This document shows positions 50,801 through 60,052 of a stretch of 64,000 bases of DNA, in pieces. The notes under the pieces were generated by a model. That model saw only the letters and a program-made list of their open reading frames with translations. It did not search any database and was not told the origin of the DNA. A program made the translations under genes and the position numbers. Every line of letters starts with the position of its first letter. Positions within the stretch are counted from its first letter, which is position 1. The DNA comes from Hofstenia miamia (Eukaryota; Xenacoelomorpha; Acoela), in assembly GCA_004352715.1 (NCBI GenBank), contig SCFE01000001.1, positions 3,173,106 through 3,237,105 of the forward strand. Reading direction: 5' to 3'.

Positions 50801-50923
50801 GACTTGTGATCCCTGAATACTTTCACTGAGATCTAGTGAGACACATACATGAGAGAGGGCACCTTGGGATAATTCAAATTGAAAAAACTTTTAATACTCA
50901 ATATATCACTACAGGAATAAGGT
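47890..50923 (+). pseudogene. Ty3/gypsy retrotransposon gag-pol relic, copy 2
   Basis: The order is gag end, protease, RT, RNase H and a truncated integrase. A CCHC zinc knuckle lies at 48126-48170 (CEQKGHLKSNCH, with a TGA just inside the first Cys pair). The protease has the DTGA active-site motif (48403-48414) and LGNDF. RT follows with PIHLPVWPVPENLKTEYE (49231-49284) and LCINFRKLNDVT; its catalytic box reads AYIDNILVAS (49687-49716), again Asn for the second Asp. RNase H shows FIVDCDASTVAISGVIS, TKCEMLALVESLGKF and LNADYWTALP. The integrase HHCC region begins with HIHERGHLG (50844-50870) and is cut off by the 3' repeat. From 49174 to 50923 there is no frameshift, yet there are seven in-frame TGA and one TAG. 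Upstream, TGA stops are at 48132, 48463 and 48844 and a TAA at 48649. Confidence 0.9.
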
Positions 50924-50997
50924 GTCACTATTGCTGCAACCTTCTGCTGTGACAATGAGTTCTATAGTGTAATTTAGAGTACCAGCCCATGATTCTA
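50924..50997 (+). repeat. Candidate 3' LTR fragment of gypsy copy 2
   Basis: It repeats 47460-47534 (GTCACTATTGCTGCAACC to CCATGATTCTA). It directly follows the truncated integrase frame, so a deletion seems to have removed the rest of integrase and probably the start of this LTR. Confidence 0.6.
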
Positions 50998-52656
50998 TGG
51001 TAACCCATACTCTACATCAACAGAAATCCCTTACTGTTATATGCAAGGTGAAACTCATTATTGTATCATGCAATAGTACTAACAGAATATTAATCTACTA
51101 AAAACTATTGTATCATACATTCAAAACTTGCTTCAGTTGAAGAAAATCATAATTAAAATGTTTAGCTAATTAATAGTTGTATTATATCATGATGTAGTAC
51201 TAGACATGGCCATTTTAGGCATGTAAAAAGTTGTGTGCACTATTTATAAATACTATTCAGCATAAATATAAAATTACTCTTTTCCAATTATAAAATAATC
51301 AAATAATTAAATTGCAATCAGGGTTTACAGGAAAAGACTTTTTAGAGACTTGAGTCAAAATCCTTAGACTTTATGATTCAAGACTAGATTCAAGATGAGA
51401 AGTGACACATTTCAAAAAATTCAACTGAATTTAAGATCAAGTTGAGACTTGTTGAAACATATTTAAAGCTATAGCATATTAATGTCTCAATGTCATTTCA
51501 AAAATTTAAATTAAATTGACTTTTTGTATTAAAAAATCTTTCTTCAAAAACATTGGCTCAAAACAAGAATTATTTCATTGCAATTGCTTGAATTCTTTTG
51601 TGATTAACCCAAAAACCAAACAAATAAAATTCAAGACAAGACTTGAAACTTAAGCTTGGTTTCTGCCAGGACCAACTTTATCAAGATCTCAAAAACCCTG
51701 ATTGCAATACAACTTAGAAAAAAATTCTTGAATAATAACTAGTTAACCAACAAATATTTAAAATTATCTTTTGTGGAAAATACTTTGCAAAAGAAGTTAC
51801 TTTGAAAGAAATCAAATATGAAAATTGATGAAATTGATATACTTTGAAAGTGAAATTATGATTCCATACAAACAAAATTTTGTACTTCTATTTAAAAAAA
51901 TACATTAAAGTACAAATATAACTAATTTGTGGCAAATATATAAGCATACTACACTATGGGATAAGCAGAAAGTAGTGAAAATATTCTATTTGCAAGGGTT
52001 TTTAGAAAAAGGAACATGTGCAAGCAATGGTTAAGCTGATGAGAAATATTTTTGAAAAGATTATTATTTCTGATATGTTCAATAAGAGCAACAAGATTGG
52101 AATACAGCAATTGTTTGATTTGCAGTATTTACATAAGCATAGCAGTATATAAAGGAAAACATCAATTAAGGCAAATTAAGAATGCTAAGTTATAGAATAT
52201 GGACATGCATTGGTTGCATTAAGCCAAGTGTGCTTGATCTACGCAAAAGCTGTAGTGATTGCTTATTATTTCACAGATTTATGATTTCAGATTGTAAGCT
52301 TAGTATTAATATAAATGCCTCATTAATCTTTTAGTCTTAATACTATATTTTATGCATATGTTACTTTTTCTCTAATATTTATAGCACTGCATTGCATATC
52401 TACAATACTCTTTTATTGAACTTAATTTAACGCCATTTAATGCCATTTCCATTTGAAGTAATTCTTTTTTCAATGTATTTTCATTTCAATGTAGTTTCTA
52501 TTGAACTTTTGGTTGAATGGTCATTTGTTTATTTGAAAAGTTTGCAATTGAAACAAAACAAAGTGACTTATCTCAGAAGTTTAGCCGAAGCAATATTTCA
52601 ATTAGCATTCCAAATCATACAATAATTTGCTGTTTTATGGTTTTCGTTTACTCTTA
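50998..52656. other. Non-coding stretch holding a short hAT element
   Basis: Apart from 51319-51700 nothing is recognised. CpG is absent up to about 52241 and then returns, which marks the right edge of the depleted block. Confidence 0.5.
51319..51700. mobile_element. Short non-autonomous hAT element
   Basis: The 382-bp segment begins CAGGGTTT and ends AAACCCTG, an 8-bp perfect inverted repeat. It is flanked by the exact 8-bp duplication ATTGCAAT (51311-51318 and 51701-51708). Internal GACTTGA/TCAAGTC-type words recur near both ends. There is no coding potential. The target duplication is itself a palindrome. The element contains no CpG. Confidence 0.8.
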
Positions 52657-54180
52657 ATGAGTTTTTACTTTTTGCTTACTTACATATTTTCTTCTATTAT
52701 TGTTGTTTCACTTCATAGTTGCAAAAATACTACAACTATACCTCAAAACAAGGAGGTTAGCATAGTCGTTCCTCGCAATGCTAAGTCCTGTTTCAATCTA
52801 CTTAATTCTACAAGTCACATTCGCCTGCGTATTCATCAGGTTTGCCTTTGCTGAATGCACTATTTGATTGATGTCAACACATGCAATCAGTGTATAATTT
52901 TTTCAGGAATTCATTTTTTGCGTTTTTGTTGAAAAATAATATATTTATCTGCTATTATTCTTCGCGTATTTTGTGTACAATCATAAATTTAATGTGTTTT
53001 CAATCATGAAGCCATGATTTTCAAATTCGGTGATTAATTTCCATTCATTTTATGTTAAATTTAAGATTTCATCTTTTGAATGGTATTTGCATTTATTTGT
53101 TTTGTTTCAATTTTTTCGCAATTTGCATTAGTTATGTGCGGCTGCAAAGTTCATTTTTCAATTTACTGTTTTGAATTTTAACTACTTTTCCTTGAAGTTC
53201 AATACTTTATGCTGAAGAACCCGTATTAATAATTGCATTTTTCAAACAACATTGCACTGTTTTCAACTGAATCCTTTTCTGTTTTAGTTTGTATATTTTC
53301 ATATTATATCCAAATGTCAATACCTCGTACATCTTGTCAATTCCTTTTCTCACCTGATAATTCCCACGCAAATGTTGAATATGTAAAATCTAGAGTGAAT
53401 ATTTCCTGCTGAACGCATTCTGTTGAATTAATTCGATGTCTTAGAAATACACGTTCATCATGTAAGCGCACACTCCAAAGTAACAGTATTTCTAATGTTT
53501 TCGAATACAAAAATATTCAATTAGGGTTATTAATAATAATTTTTTTCTACTCCAAATAGATATTATTAGGTGTAATGACGAATTTTGAAATTGGTTTTTC
53601 AATTGTTATAGTTAGGGTCATCTATTTCTTTTGTGCATGTACATGCCAAGATGTTAATCTATTTTATGGCTTCACCGTATTTATTCCTTTTATATTTACT
53701 GAAAATTATCTTCATAGGAGCTTCAAAGCGTATGTGGGGACTGCAGCTGTGGTGTGTTAACTATTTTTGATAGGCGAGTGAAGTTATCTTCCCTGTGTCT
53801 TGGTCAGACCGTCAACAGTGAAATAATTTCAGTAACCAACCAATTGCAATTAGTTTTTAAACAGTCTTCCACTAAGTTTGTAGACATTCAAATTAACGCA
53901 ACCGCTGTCAATAGAACATGCACTGACTTTATTGAAGGTATTTTTACTATTTATCAATTTTGTTGTAAATTTATTAAATAGGTAATACCACTTTGCACTC
54001 TCCTTCGTTTCCTGATTCGTATACATCTTGTAATTGTTTATGGGTATGTCGTAATGAACGGAAAGAATGGATAGAAGTTGTTTTCACAGATTTTTCACTT
54101 CTCGCTGATAGCAGTTTCTCCAGTTGTAGTGCTGTAGTGCAATTTTATGAAGAAAATTCTCCTCCTCGCAGTATTTGTGG
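52657..54180 (+). CDS. Secreted CUB-domain protein, three exons, 3' end not found
   Basis: CUB domains are extracellular beta-sandwich modules used for binding in secreted and membrane proteins. Exon 52657-52839 starts with ATG and a hydrophobic leader (MSFYFLLTYIFSSIIVV) that looks like a signal peptide, then CKNTTTIPQNKEVSIVV and SCFNLLNSTSHIRLRIHQ. It ends CAG|GTTTGC in phase 0. Exon 53718-53937 (after TTCATAG) reads CGVLTIFDRRVKLSSLCLGQ then VNSEIISVTNQLQLVFKQ, completing CUB 1. It ends in phase 1 before a 44-bp intron. Exon 53982-54180 restores Gly and gives the start of CUB 2: NTTLHSPSFPDSYTSCNCLW, EWIEVVFTDFSLL and FYEENSPPRSICG, ending GG|GTATGA in phase 2. The CUB pattern (C, SP-FP--Y, C-W, F--F-L, CG) is clear. 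The rest of CUB 2 is missing before the mariner relic at 54353. Joins are inferred from sequence only. Confidence 0.75.
53938..53981 (+). other. 44-bp intron of the CUB gene
   Basis: GTATTTTT at the 5' side and AAATAG at the 3' side, AT-rich between. Removing it keeps one frame and joins the end of CUB 1 to the start of CUB 2 in phase 1, the phase usual at borders of such modules. Confidence 0.65.
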
Positions 54181-54352
54181 GTATGATTTTAGAAATTTGA
54201 AATTTTCTATAGAAATGTTATATAAGCATTTATATAAACATTTTAGAAAAATCTGTATTATTTAAGCAAATTCTGAATTTCTTACATGTACATTTTTATT
54301 AAAATTTACATAAAACTACTGCTAGTCAATAAAGTGCTTAATTTTATTGAGG

Positions 54353-55010
54353 AGAGTTTTGGCTTCATTGCTCTCCACAAAAAGAAATCTAACGAGGTCA
54401 GATAGGCCCTCTACGACCTAATCAGTGACCATTAATTGAGTTGTCCAACCATTTACGAAATTCATGTGCATAATTCGTTGGGGCACCATCTTGCTGGAAA
54501 TAAATGTTGCTGTCATGATTTTATACCATTGGAAAAAGCATGTTAAGGTAATTGTGTGCATATACACTACCCTCAAAGAAAAACGGACCGATAAGTCCTT
54601 GTGAGAACAATACCGCCCAAACAGTCACCCCAGAAAGATTGACTGTTTTTGTAATGTTATGTGGGGATTTTCGCTGGCCGAGTAGATGCCGTTGTGCTTA
54701 TTGATGTTACCGTTTAATTTAAACGTAGCCTCATCCGACCAGTAAGTACGGTCTAAAATGCTTTCATCCTGTCTAACCACCATGTCAAGTGTTCTGCATA
54801 TTCTAACCGTCTGTCTTCATCTTCATCATGTAAGGCATGAAGAAGGTGTGGCCCATAAGGCTTGAGTCCTTCCTTTTTCATTAAATTCACAAACTTCGGT
54901 CGACGAGATCGGAGAGCATCTTTGACTGAACATGTTTCATTGAACTTTGTTACAATAGCTGTCATATTGCGTCCTTGGACGGGTTGAATGTTAAATCCTC
55001 GTTTAATGGC
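54353..55010 (-). pseudogene. Mariner-like transposase relic
   Basis: Read on the minus strand from about 55010: the helix-turn-helix end MTAIVTKFNETCSVKDALRS with RRPKF, then LKPYGPHLLHALHDEDEDRR (54845-54786 region). With a frame change YWSDEATFKLNGNINKHNG gives the first catalytic Asp. Another frame change leads to VTVWAVLFSQGLIGPFFFEG, YFQQDGAPTNYAHEFRKWLD with the second Asp, and finally LTSLDFFLW-like residues near 54390 for the third. The whole DDE domain is present but has at least two frameshifts and several stops. It lies just downstream of the last visible CUB exon, in opposite orientation, and may be inside an intron of that gene. Confidence 0.85.
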
Positions 55011-55997
55011 CTACTTGCTTCTGTACTGTTTCCATTCTTAGAATAATATAATCTAACAGACGCAACATAAGTCGCATAGCTATCTCAAAAATTATGAGAA
55101 TTTAATTCGATCTATTAAATTTTGAATTTGAACGTCTATATCGATCAGTGACAACAATTAGCTTATTCGATTATGCAGTTTAAATCGGACAAAACTTTTT
55201 GCTCACCTTGTAGAGAGTATTATCATTTAAAACTGATAACGTATCATGAGGAATGGAGTGCGAATGATAGAGTACAACATTTAGAAGATTGTATGGGGTT
55301 TTTCTGAAAACGGATGTCCGCATTACGGTAAATTCAGAGCCCCGTTCGCTTTATACAACGTTTGAAAAACTATTCTACAAGCGGATGTTATATATCTATA
55401 TAATCTATCGCATTTAACCTATGGAAACATGCAAATTGTGGGCCAAATAGTTAACTGGCATTTTAGCAGGGGTACATTTAAAGTTATATTCTGATTATGA
55501 AACTAGGGATCATTCTAAGACTAATTTTAAAAGTGAATATAAATGCTTTTTTGACATATTATTTTAACATATATCTGGATATTTCGCCACATATGTAATA
55601 TTTTTGAAAATATATATTTTTTATTTTACGATTTTTAGATATTATTTGTTAATCCAGTGAAAATAATAAAATAGCTAAAGGTGTATTTATACCTCTAGTT
55701 ATAAGAACCGATAGTCTGAATTCTATTACAAATCGAGTCTGTCACCGCTTTAACCTAATTCACGTAACTAACAGACTCCCGTAATAATTTTTTGCTACGA
55801 CTATAAAAAGTCGGTAATATAAAGATTATTTTGTTCCTGGAAAAAAATGAACGCTTATAACTAATGAAATATCCACAATCTGAAAGCACCACCGGGTAAA
55901 TGAGTGTCTGAATTAAAACATCGCACGTCTCAATGGAATGTGGAAGTCTATCTATATCTACATACAGAAAACAGCTAAAATAAATTGTTAAAAGAAT
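55011..55997. other. Non-coding stretch
   Basis: A CpG-containing patch at 55300-55400 has a short open plus-strand frame, but it could not be joined to the CUB gene. Otherwise nothing is recognised. Confidence 0.4.
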
Positions 55998-57145
55998 TCA
56001 TGGACAACTTAAATATACATGGACATAACTCTTGTTTTGAGCGCGTACCTTAAGAGGCCTAAACAATGTTATGTACTACTTGCGGTTGAGGTTGTTTTAA
56101 TTAAAGAATGTTAGGTTAGAGATGTTGATATAATATAACGTACTTTTCTACTGACAATATCAAATTGGAAATGTGTAGTAAAAGCAGGTTTCGTAAAAAT
56201 TAAAGCAAAATTAGCTAGCTATGGGCCAGGAACTCAATTGAAAAAACGCCGCATATTTTCAATAAAACATAATTTATTAGAGGAACAACTACAAATAATA
56301 TATACATACATAAATTTACTTATTTCCTTCACTTTGAAGTTTCTTGAGTTTTCTTACAGTCTCTGAGGTTTTCCCCGACAAGTTTTTCTTTTTTTTGATA
56401 CATGGATTTCACTATTGAGTTCTGAAATATAATTTTTCATATTGACATTAAAAATAGTGAAGGCAACACGACGGAGATATTTAGTTTGATTGTGTCCTTG
56501 AGTGCACTGAATTGTTAAAAGACCGGTTGCCATTTCGTTGCGTTCTAAAACTTGAATAAATGTTTCAATAAATGTATCTCTTGGGTTTTTCGTCGATAGT
56601 AATGTCGATTTAAAGTCTTTTTCACTAAAAATGAATCTATTCAATGACGACGCGTGAACTGTTGCAATATAGAGGAAGTCGCCCGGTTTTCTCAGACCTC
56701 CCCTACTTATTTCCCGAACAAATTCTTCTTTGATCATCGTAGCTTCTTCATCGTCGAATGTTACTTTGACCGGTACTTTTCCGGGGGTAAAAAGTTCATC
56801 ACAGTGACAGCATTTCCCTTTGCACAGCGACTTAGCAATGTAGCCTGCAATATAGTAAAGAACGGACTTTTCACCCTTTTTCAAATGAGTTTCGTTGTTT
56901 AGATCAAAGTTTCCAATTTCATCAACAAAAGAGGCTACTTCTTCTTTCTTGCTTAGATTCGTTGTAACAATGCTGCCATAGCTAGAAGTGAAGGTGAGAA
57001 CCTTCTTCCTTTTGAAGATTTAAGAAGCAAGCTCAACTGTTCAATGATAAATTCAACTTTAACATTATTTTCGAATCTATCATCTTGAAGACTTTATATT
57101 GCTCTATCAATTACATTCTGACCTGTATCCTTAGGGGATTCCGTA
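55998..57145 (-). mobile_element. DNA transposon: terminal motif plus transposase C-terminal part
   Basis: The left end has the 27-bp motif TCATGGACAACTTAAATATA... (55998-56024), which recurs at 58442-58468 and inverted at 58547-58573. On the minus strand an open frame (stop near 56354, open to about 57000 and into the gap) reads LKKGEKSVLYYIAGYIAKSL, a Cys cluster CKGKCCHC, RGGLRKPGDFLYIATVHASS, TFIETFIQVLERNE, then CTQGHNQTKYLRRVAFTIFN and NYISELNSEIHVSKKRK. The YIAGYIAKSL, GG-RKP-D and C-GH...FN--KN signature recurs in uncharacterised animal transposases. I would place it near P-element/THAP-type or related DDE families, but this is not certain. The N-terminal half would lie in the 1-kb gap. 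Confidence 0.6.
56354..57000 (-). CDS. Transposase, C-terminal part (partial)
   Basis: This is the coding part of the element above: about 215 codons without a stop on the minus strand. It has paired cysteines (CKGKCCHC) shortly after YYIAGYIAKSL and a basic tail (SKKRKTCRGK). A poly-T stretch near 56382-56394 encodes its lysines. The lack of stops suggests it is younger than the other transposons here. Beyond 57000 the frame was followed less surely towards the gap at 57145. Family assignment is tentative. Confidence 0.6.
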
Positions 57146-58145
57146 NNNNNNNNNNNNNNNNNNNNNNNNNNNNNNNNNNNNNNNNNNNNNNNNNNNNNNN
57201 NNNNNNNNNNNNNNNNNNNNNNNNNNNNNNNNNNNNNNNNNNNNNNNNNNNNNNNNNNNNNNNNNNNNNNNNNNNNNNNNNNNNNNNNNNNNNNNNNNNN
57301 NNNNNNNNNNNNNNNNNNNNNNNNNNNNNNNNNNNNNNNNNNNNNNNNNNNNNNNNNNNNNNNNNNNNNNNNNNNNNNNNNNNNNNNNNNNNNNNNNNNN
57401 NNNNNNNNNNNNNNNNNNNNNNNNNNNNNNNNNNNNNNNNNNNNNNNNNNNNNNNNNNNNNNNNNNNNNNNNNNNNNNNNNNNNNNNNNNNNNNNNNNNN
57501 NNNNNNNNNNNNNNNNNNNNNNNNNNNNNNNNNNNNNNNNNNNNNNNNNNNNNNNNNNNNNNNNNNNNNNNNNNNNNNNNNNNNNNNNNNNNNNNNNNNN
57601 NNNNNNNNNNNNNNNNNNNNNNNNNNNNNNNNNNNNNNNNNNNNNNNNNNNNNNNNNNNNNNNNNNNNNNNNNNNNNNNNNNNNNNNNNNNNNNNNNNNN
57701 NNNNNNNNNNNNNNNNNNNNNNNNNNNNNNNNNNNNNNNNNNNNNNNNNNNNNNNNNNNNNNNNNNNNNNNNNNNNNNNNNNNNNNNNNNNNNNNNNNNN
57801 NNNNNNNNNNNNNNNNNNNNNNNNNNNNNNNNNNNNNNNNNNNNNNNNNNNNNNNNNNNNNNNNNNNNNNNNNNNNNNNNNNNNNNNNNNNNNNNNNNNN
57901 NNNNNNNNNNNNNNNNNNNNNNNNNNNNNNNNNNNNNNNNNNNNNNNNNNNNNNNNNNNNNNNNNNNNNNNNNNNNNNNNNNNNNNNNNNNNNNNNNNNN
58001 NNNNNNNNNNNNNNNNNNNNNNNNNNNNNNNNNNNNNNNNNNNNNNNNNNNNNNNNNNNNNNNNNNNNNNNNNNNNNNNNNNNNNNNNNNNNNNNNNNNN
58101 NNNNNNNNNNNNNNNNNNNNNNNNNNNNNNNNNNNNNNNNNNNNN
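57146..58145. other. Assembly gap (exactly 1,000 N)
   Basis: The round length suggests a scaffold gap of unknown true size. It lies inside a duplicated transposon region. Confidence 0.99.
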
Positions 58146-58298
58146 GTATTATCAAATATAAATAAAAATCACGAAAAATAAAAATGAAAAAATATAAATT
58201 TTTTTCCTATGTACAAAACACCATTTGGTTACATAACACCAATATATGTGGTGAGCGTTACAAAGCACCAATATATGTGAAAACTTTATTACAAATCA

Positions 58299-58301
<3 letters not shown>

Positions 58302-58331
<30 letters not shown>
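58302..58331. repeat. (TA)n microsatellite after AATATATGTG units
   Basis: Three CACCAATATATRTG units (58228-58305) lead into a TA tract. Confidence 0.85.
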
Positions 58332-58338
<7 letters not shown>

Positions 58339-58441
58339 GTTTTGAAAAGAGTATTTATATTTGTATTAATAAGGAGCTTAATATGCAAACAATATAAATG
58401 AAAAAACTGAAGACATTAAATTGTATAAGCAGATAGCCTAA

Positions 58442-58573
58442 TCATGGACAACTTAAATATACATGGACCTTAAGAGGCCTAAACAATGTTATGTACTACT
58501 TGCGGTTGAGGTTGTTTTAATTAAAGAATGATTATGAGAGAGTTTTGTCCATGTATATTTAAGTTGTCCATGA
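58442..58573. mobile_element. 132-bp unit with perfect 27-bp inverted repeats
   Basis: TCATGGACAACTTAAATATA (58442 on, 27 bp) and its exact reverse complement at 58547-58573 flank about 78 bp. Most of that interior copies 56048-56110 (CTTAAGAGGCCTAAACAATG and onward). It looks like a minimal, internally deleted copy of the element at 55998, or a rearranged end of it. Confidence 0.75.
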
Positions 58574-58600
58574 AGAATTCTAAAAAATTCATAATATATC

Positions 58601-58888
58601 GTAGTAAAAGCAGGTTTCGTAAAAATTAAAGCAAAATTAGCTAGCTATGGGCCAGGAACTCAATTGAAAAAACGCCGCATATTTTCAATAAAACATAATT
58701 TATTAGAGGAACAACTACAAATAATATATACATACATAAATTTACTTATTTCCTTCACTTTGAAGTTTCTTGAGTTTTCTTACAGTCTCTGAGGTTTTCC
58801 CCGACAAGTTTTTCTTTTTTTTGATACATGGATTTCACTATTGAGTTCTGAAATATAATTTTTCATATTGACATTAAAAATAGTGACA
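58601..58888 (-). pseudogene. Second copy of the transposon 3' coding end
   Basis: Positions 58601-58888 repeat 56175-56460 almost base for base; the only difference noticed is two extra T in a T run. This covers the 3' untranslated end and the last 35 or so codons of the minus-strand transposase. After 58888 the sequence diverges abruptly. Confidence 0.9.
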
Positions 58889-59286
58889 AATGTTAATCTT
58901 TTCTAATACTTAAAATACATCAATACAGTTTATTGCAAATTTTCAACATTACATTTAAGCACCTTCGCCAAAGATGTTTCCATACCACACGATTTCCAAA
59001 TTTATTAATAGACATTTTTGTAAATGTTAGAAACGGTGGGTGCTTTTAGGTTTAGGGTTACCTCGGGTTTTTACAATAAATACATCTGCTGATAAAGAAC
59101 TAGAGTATTTGGTATTTTGACAAAAACATCCAGCTGGTACGAGGGGTGATCAATATGTTCTGCAACTAAACAATCTCAGCTGAAAACCAAAATTGTCTCA
59201 GCATCATCACTTTGACATGCTCAGGTCATGATCGATAGATTTTCTTTTCGTACAAAGACTCTAGATTCATGATTTCTGAGTGAAAA
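58889..59286. other. Non-coding stretch
   Basis: Nothing recognised except a TTTAGGTTTAGGGTT word near 59047. Confidence 0.45.
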
Positions 59287-59720
59287 ATGGAGCCATCAAA
59301 AGAGAACTTTCGTTTCTATATTTTTATACGCAGATGGAAGCAGACGAAGGACGTTCTGGTCGCCAAGATCGGAGCATCACCCAAAGTTTCTTTGCTGCTA
59401 AGCTTAGAGTGAGTTATGGAATCGCTGGGCGCATAACGCACGAAGCCTATGGGCGAAGAAAGTGCTGTGCAAGATGCATGCTGAGAGAGTTCGGGTACGC
59501 CGTCAGTTGCTGGAGATGTTTGATCCTCTTCAAACAAGCGAATTTCTGATGTCGGGGTGTTCCTCGGTGATGACGACCCTAGACCATTTTCTTCAACACA
59601 CATTGCATTATTTTAGAGGATGTCTTGCCAGAGAAGTTGATAATCAATCCACACTATTATTCAAATATAAGTTTGTCAAACGTGCTCCAGAATCGGGCTG
59701 AAACTGCGCCAACTCGATCC
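59287..59720 (+). pseudogene. Mariner (Mos1/irritans-like) transposase relic, internally deleted
   Basis: ATG 59287 opens MEPSKENFRFYIFIRRWKQT, like the ENFR-x-YIFIR start of animal mariner transposases. In another frame SYGIAGRITHEAYGRRKCCA and RCMLREFGYA (59412-59500) match the segment S-x-x-x-x-x-RI-HE-L-x-x-RK-x-CARW-x-x-REL that precedes the catalytic domain. Then a third frame gives RRQLLEMFDPLQTSEFLMSG (59492-59555), the part just before the first catalytic Asp. Helices between these blocks are missing and frames change twice, so the copy is dead. The DDE catalytic part was not recognised after 59640. Confidence 0.7.
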
Positions 59721-59788
59721 GGATGTATAGTGCTCTTCCATGAGAAATTGCATTTTCACACATGCTTGAACACACACACTCTACTCAC

Positions 59789-60052
59789 CTGACTGCTTGT
59801 TGTGACTTTTGTTGATCCCAAGAGTAAAAGAACGGTATAGCTGGAAGGCTTTTTTCCATATCCAAGACCTTGCACAGTCGGTGCATTTAGAATTGCGAAG
59901 TATTCCTCCTTTGGAGTATCGCGACTATTTTCAAAGGTGTTTGCATTAGATGCAACCAACGATGTATAAATGTCCACGGAGCTTGCTTTGAAGCGTATGA
60001 GTTCGATCACATATATTGATATCATGATTGACAATACGAGTTCTTGATAAGA
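59789..60052 (-). CDS. Candidate coding exon, product unknown
   Basis: On the minus strand an open frame of about 88 codons ends exactly at a strong donor (AGTCAG|GTGAGTAG). It reads FKASSVDIYTSLVASNANTF, then TPKEEYFAILNAPTVQGLGY and GKKPSSYTVLLLLGSTKV. Composition is balanced and CpG is retained, unlike the random frames around it. An in-frame ATG (MISIYVIELIRF) lies near 60029, and a TAA near 60053 bounds the frame, so this could be a first coding exon or an internal exon with its acceptor between them. No family is recognised. The mariner relic at 59287 would lie in the following intron. Confidence 0.4.

Larger units (their letters stand above)
41297..52241. other. CpG-depleted domain of about 11 kb
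   Basis: By eye only about a dozen CG dinucleotides occur in this block, and none between about 44126 and 47524. The flanking 52.4-54.3 kb has roughly 19 per kb. Overall GC is not obviously different. The block contains two related gypsy copies, a hAT short element, a 191-bp tandem duplication and unassigned DNA. Strong germline CpG methylation followed by deamination would explain the loss; a different origin of the segment is the alternative. Confidence 0.8.

Noticed and set aside
48126-50830. Reassignment of TGA to tryptophan or arginine in the nuclear code
   Set aside because: The host exons (Tctex-1 and CUB) read normally and use TGG for Trp and no internal TGA. Other transposons in the window also carry TAA, TAG and frameshifts. 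The TGA excess is confined to the CpG-poor gypsy copy and fits CpG deamination.
57085-58161. Very long open frames through the 1,000-N gap on both strands
   Set aside because: They consist almost only of unknown residues; N creates no stops. The same applies to frames through the gaps at 7756, 25120 and 62413.
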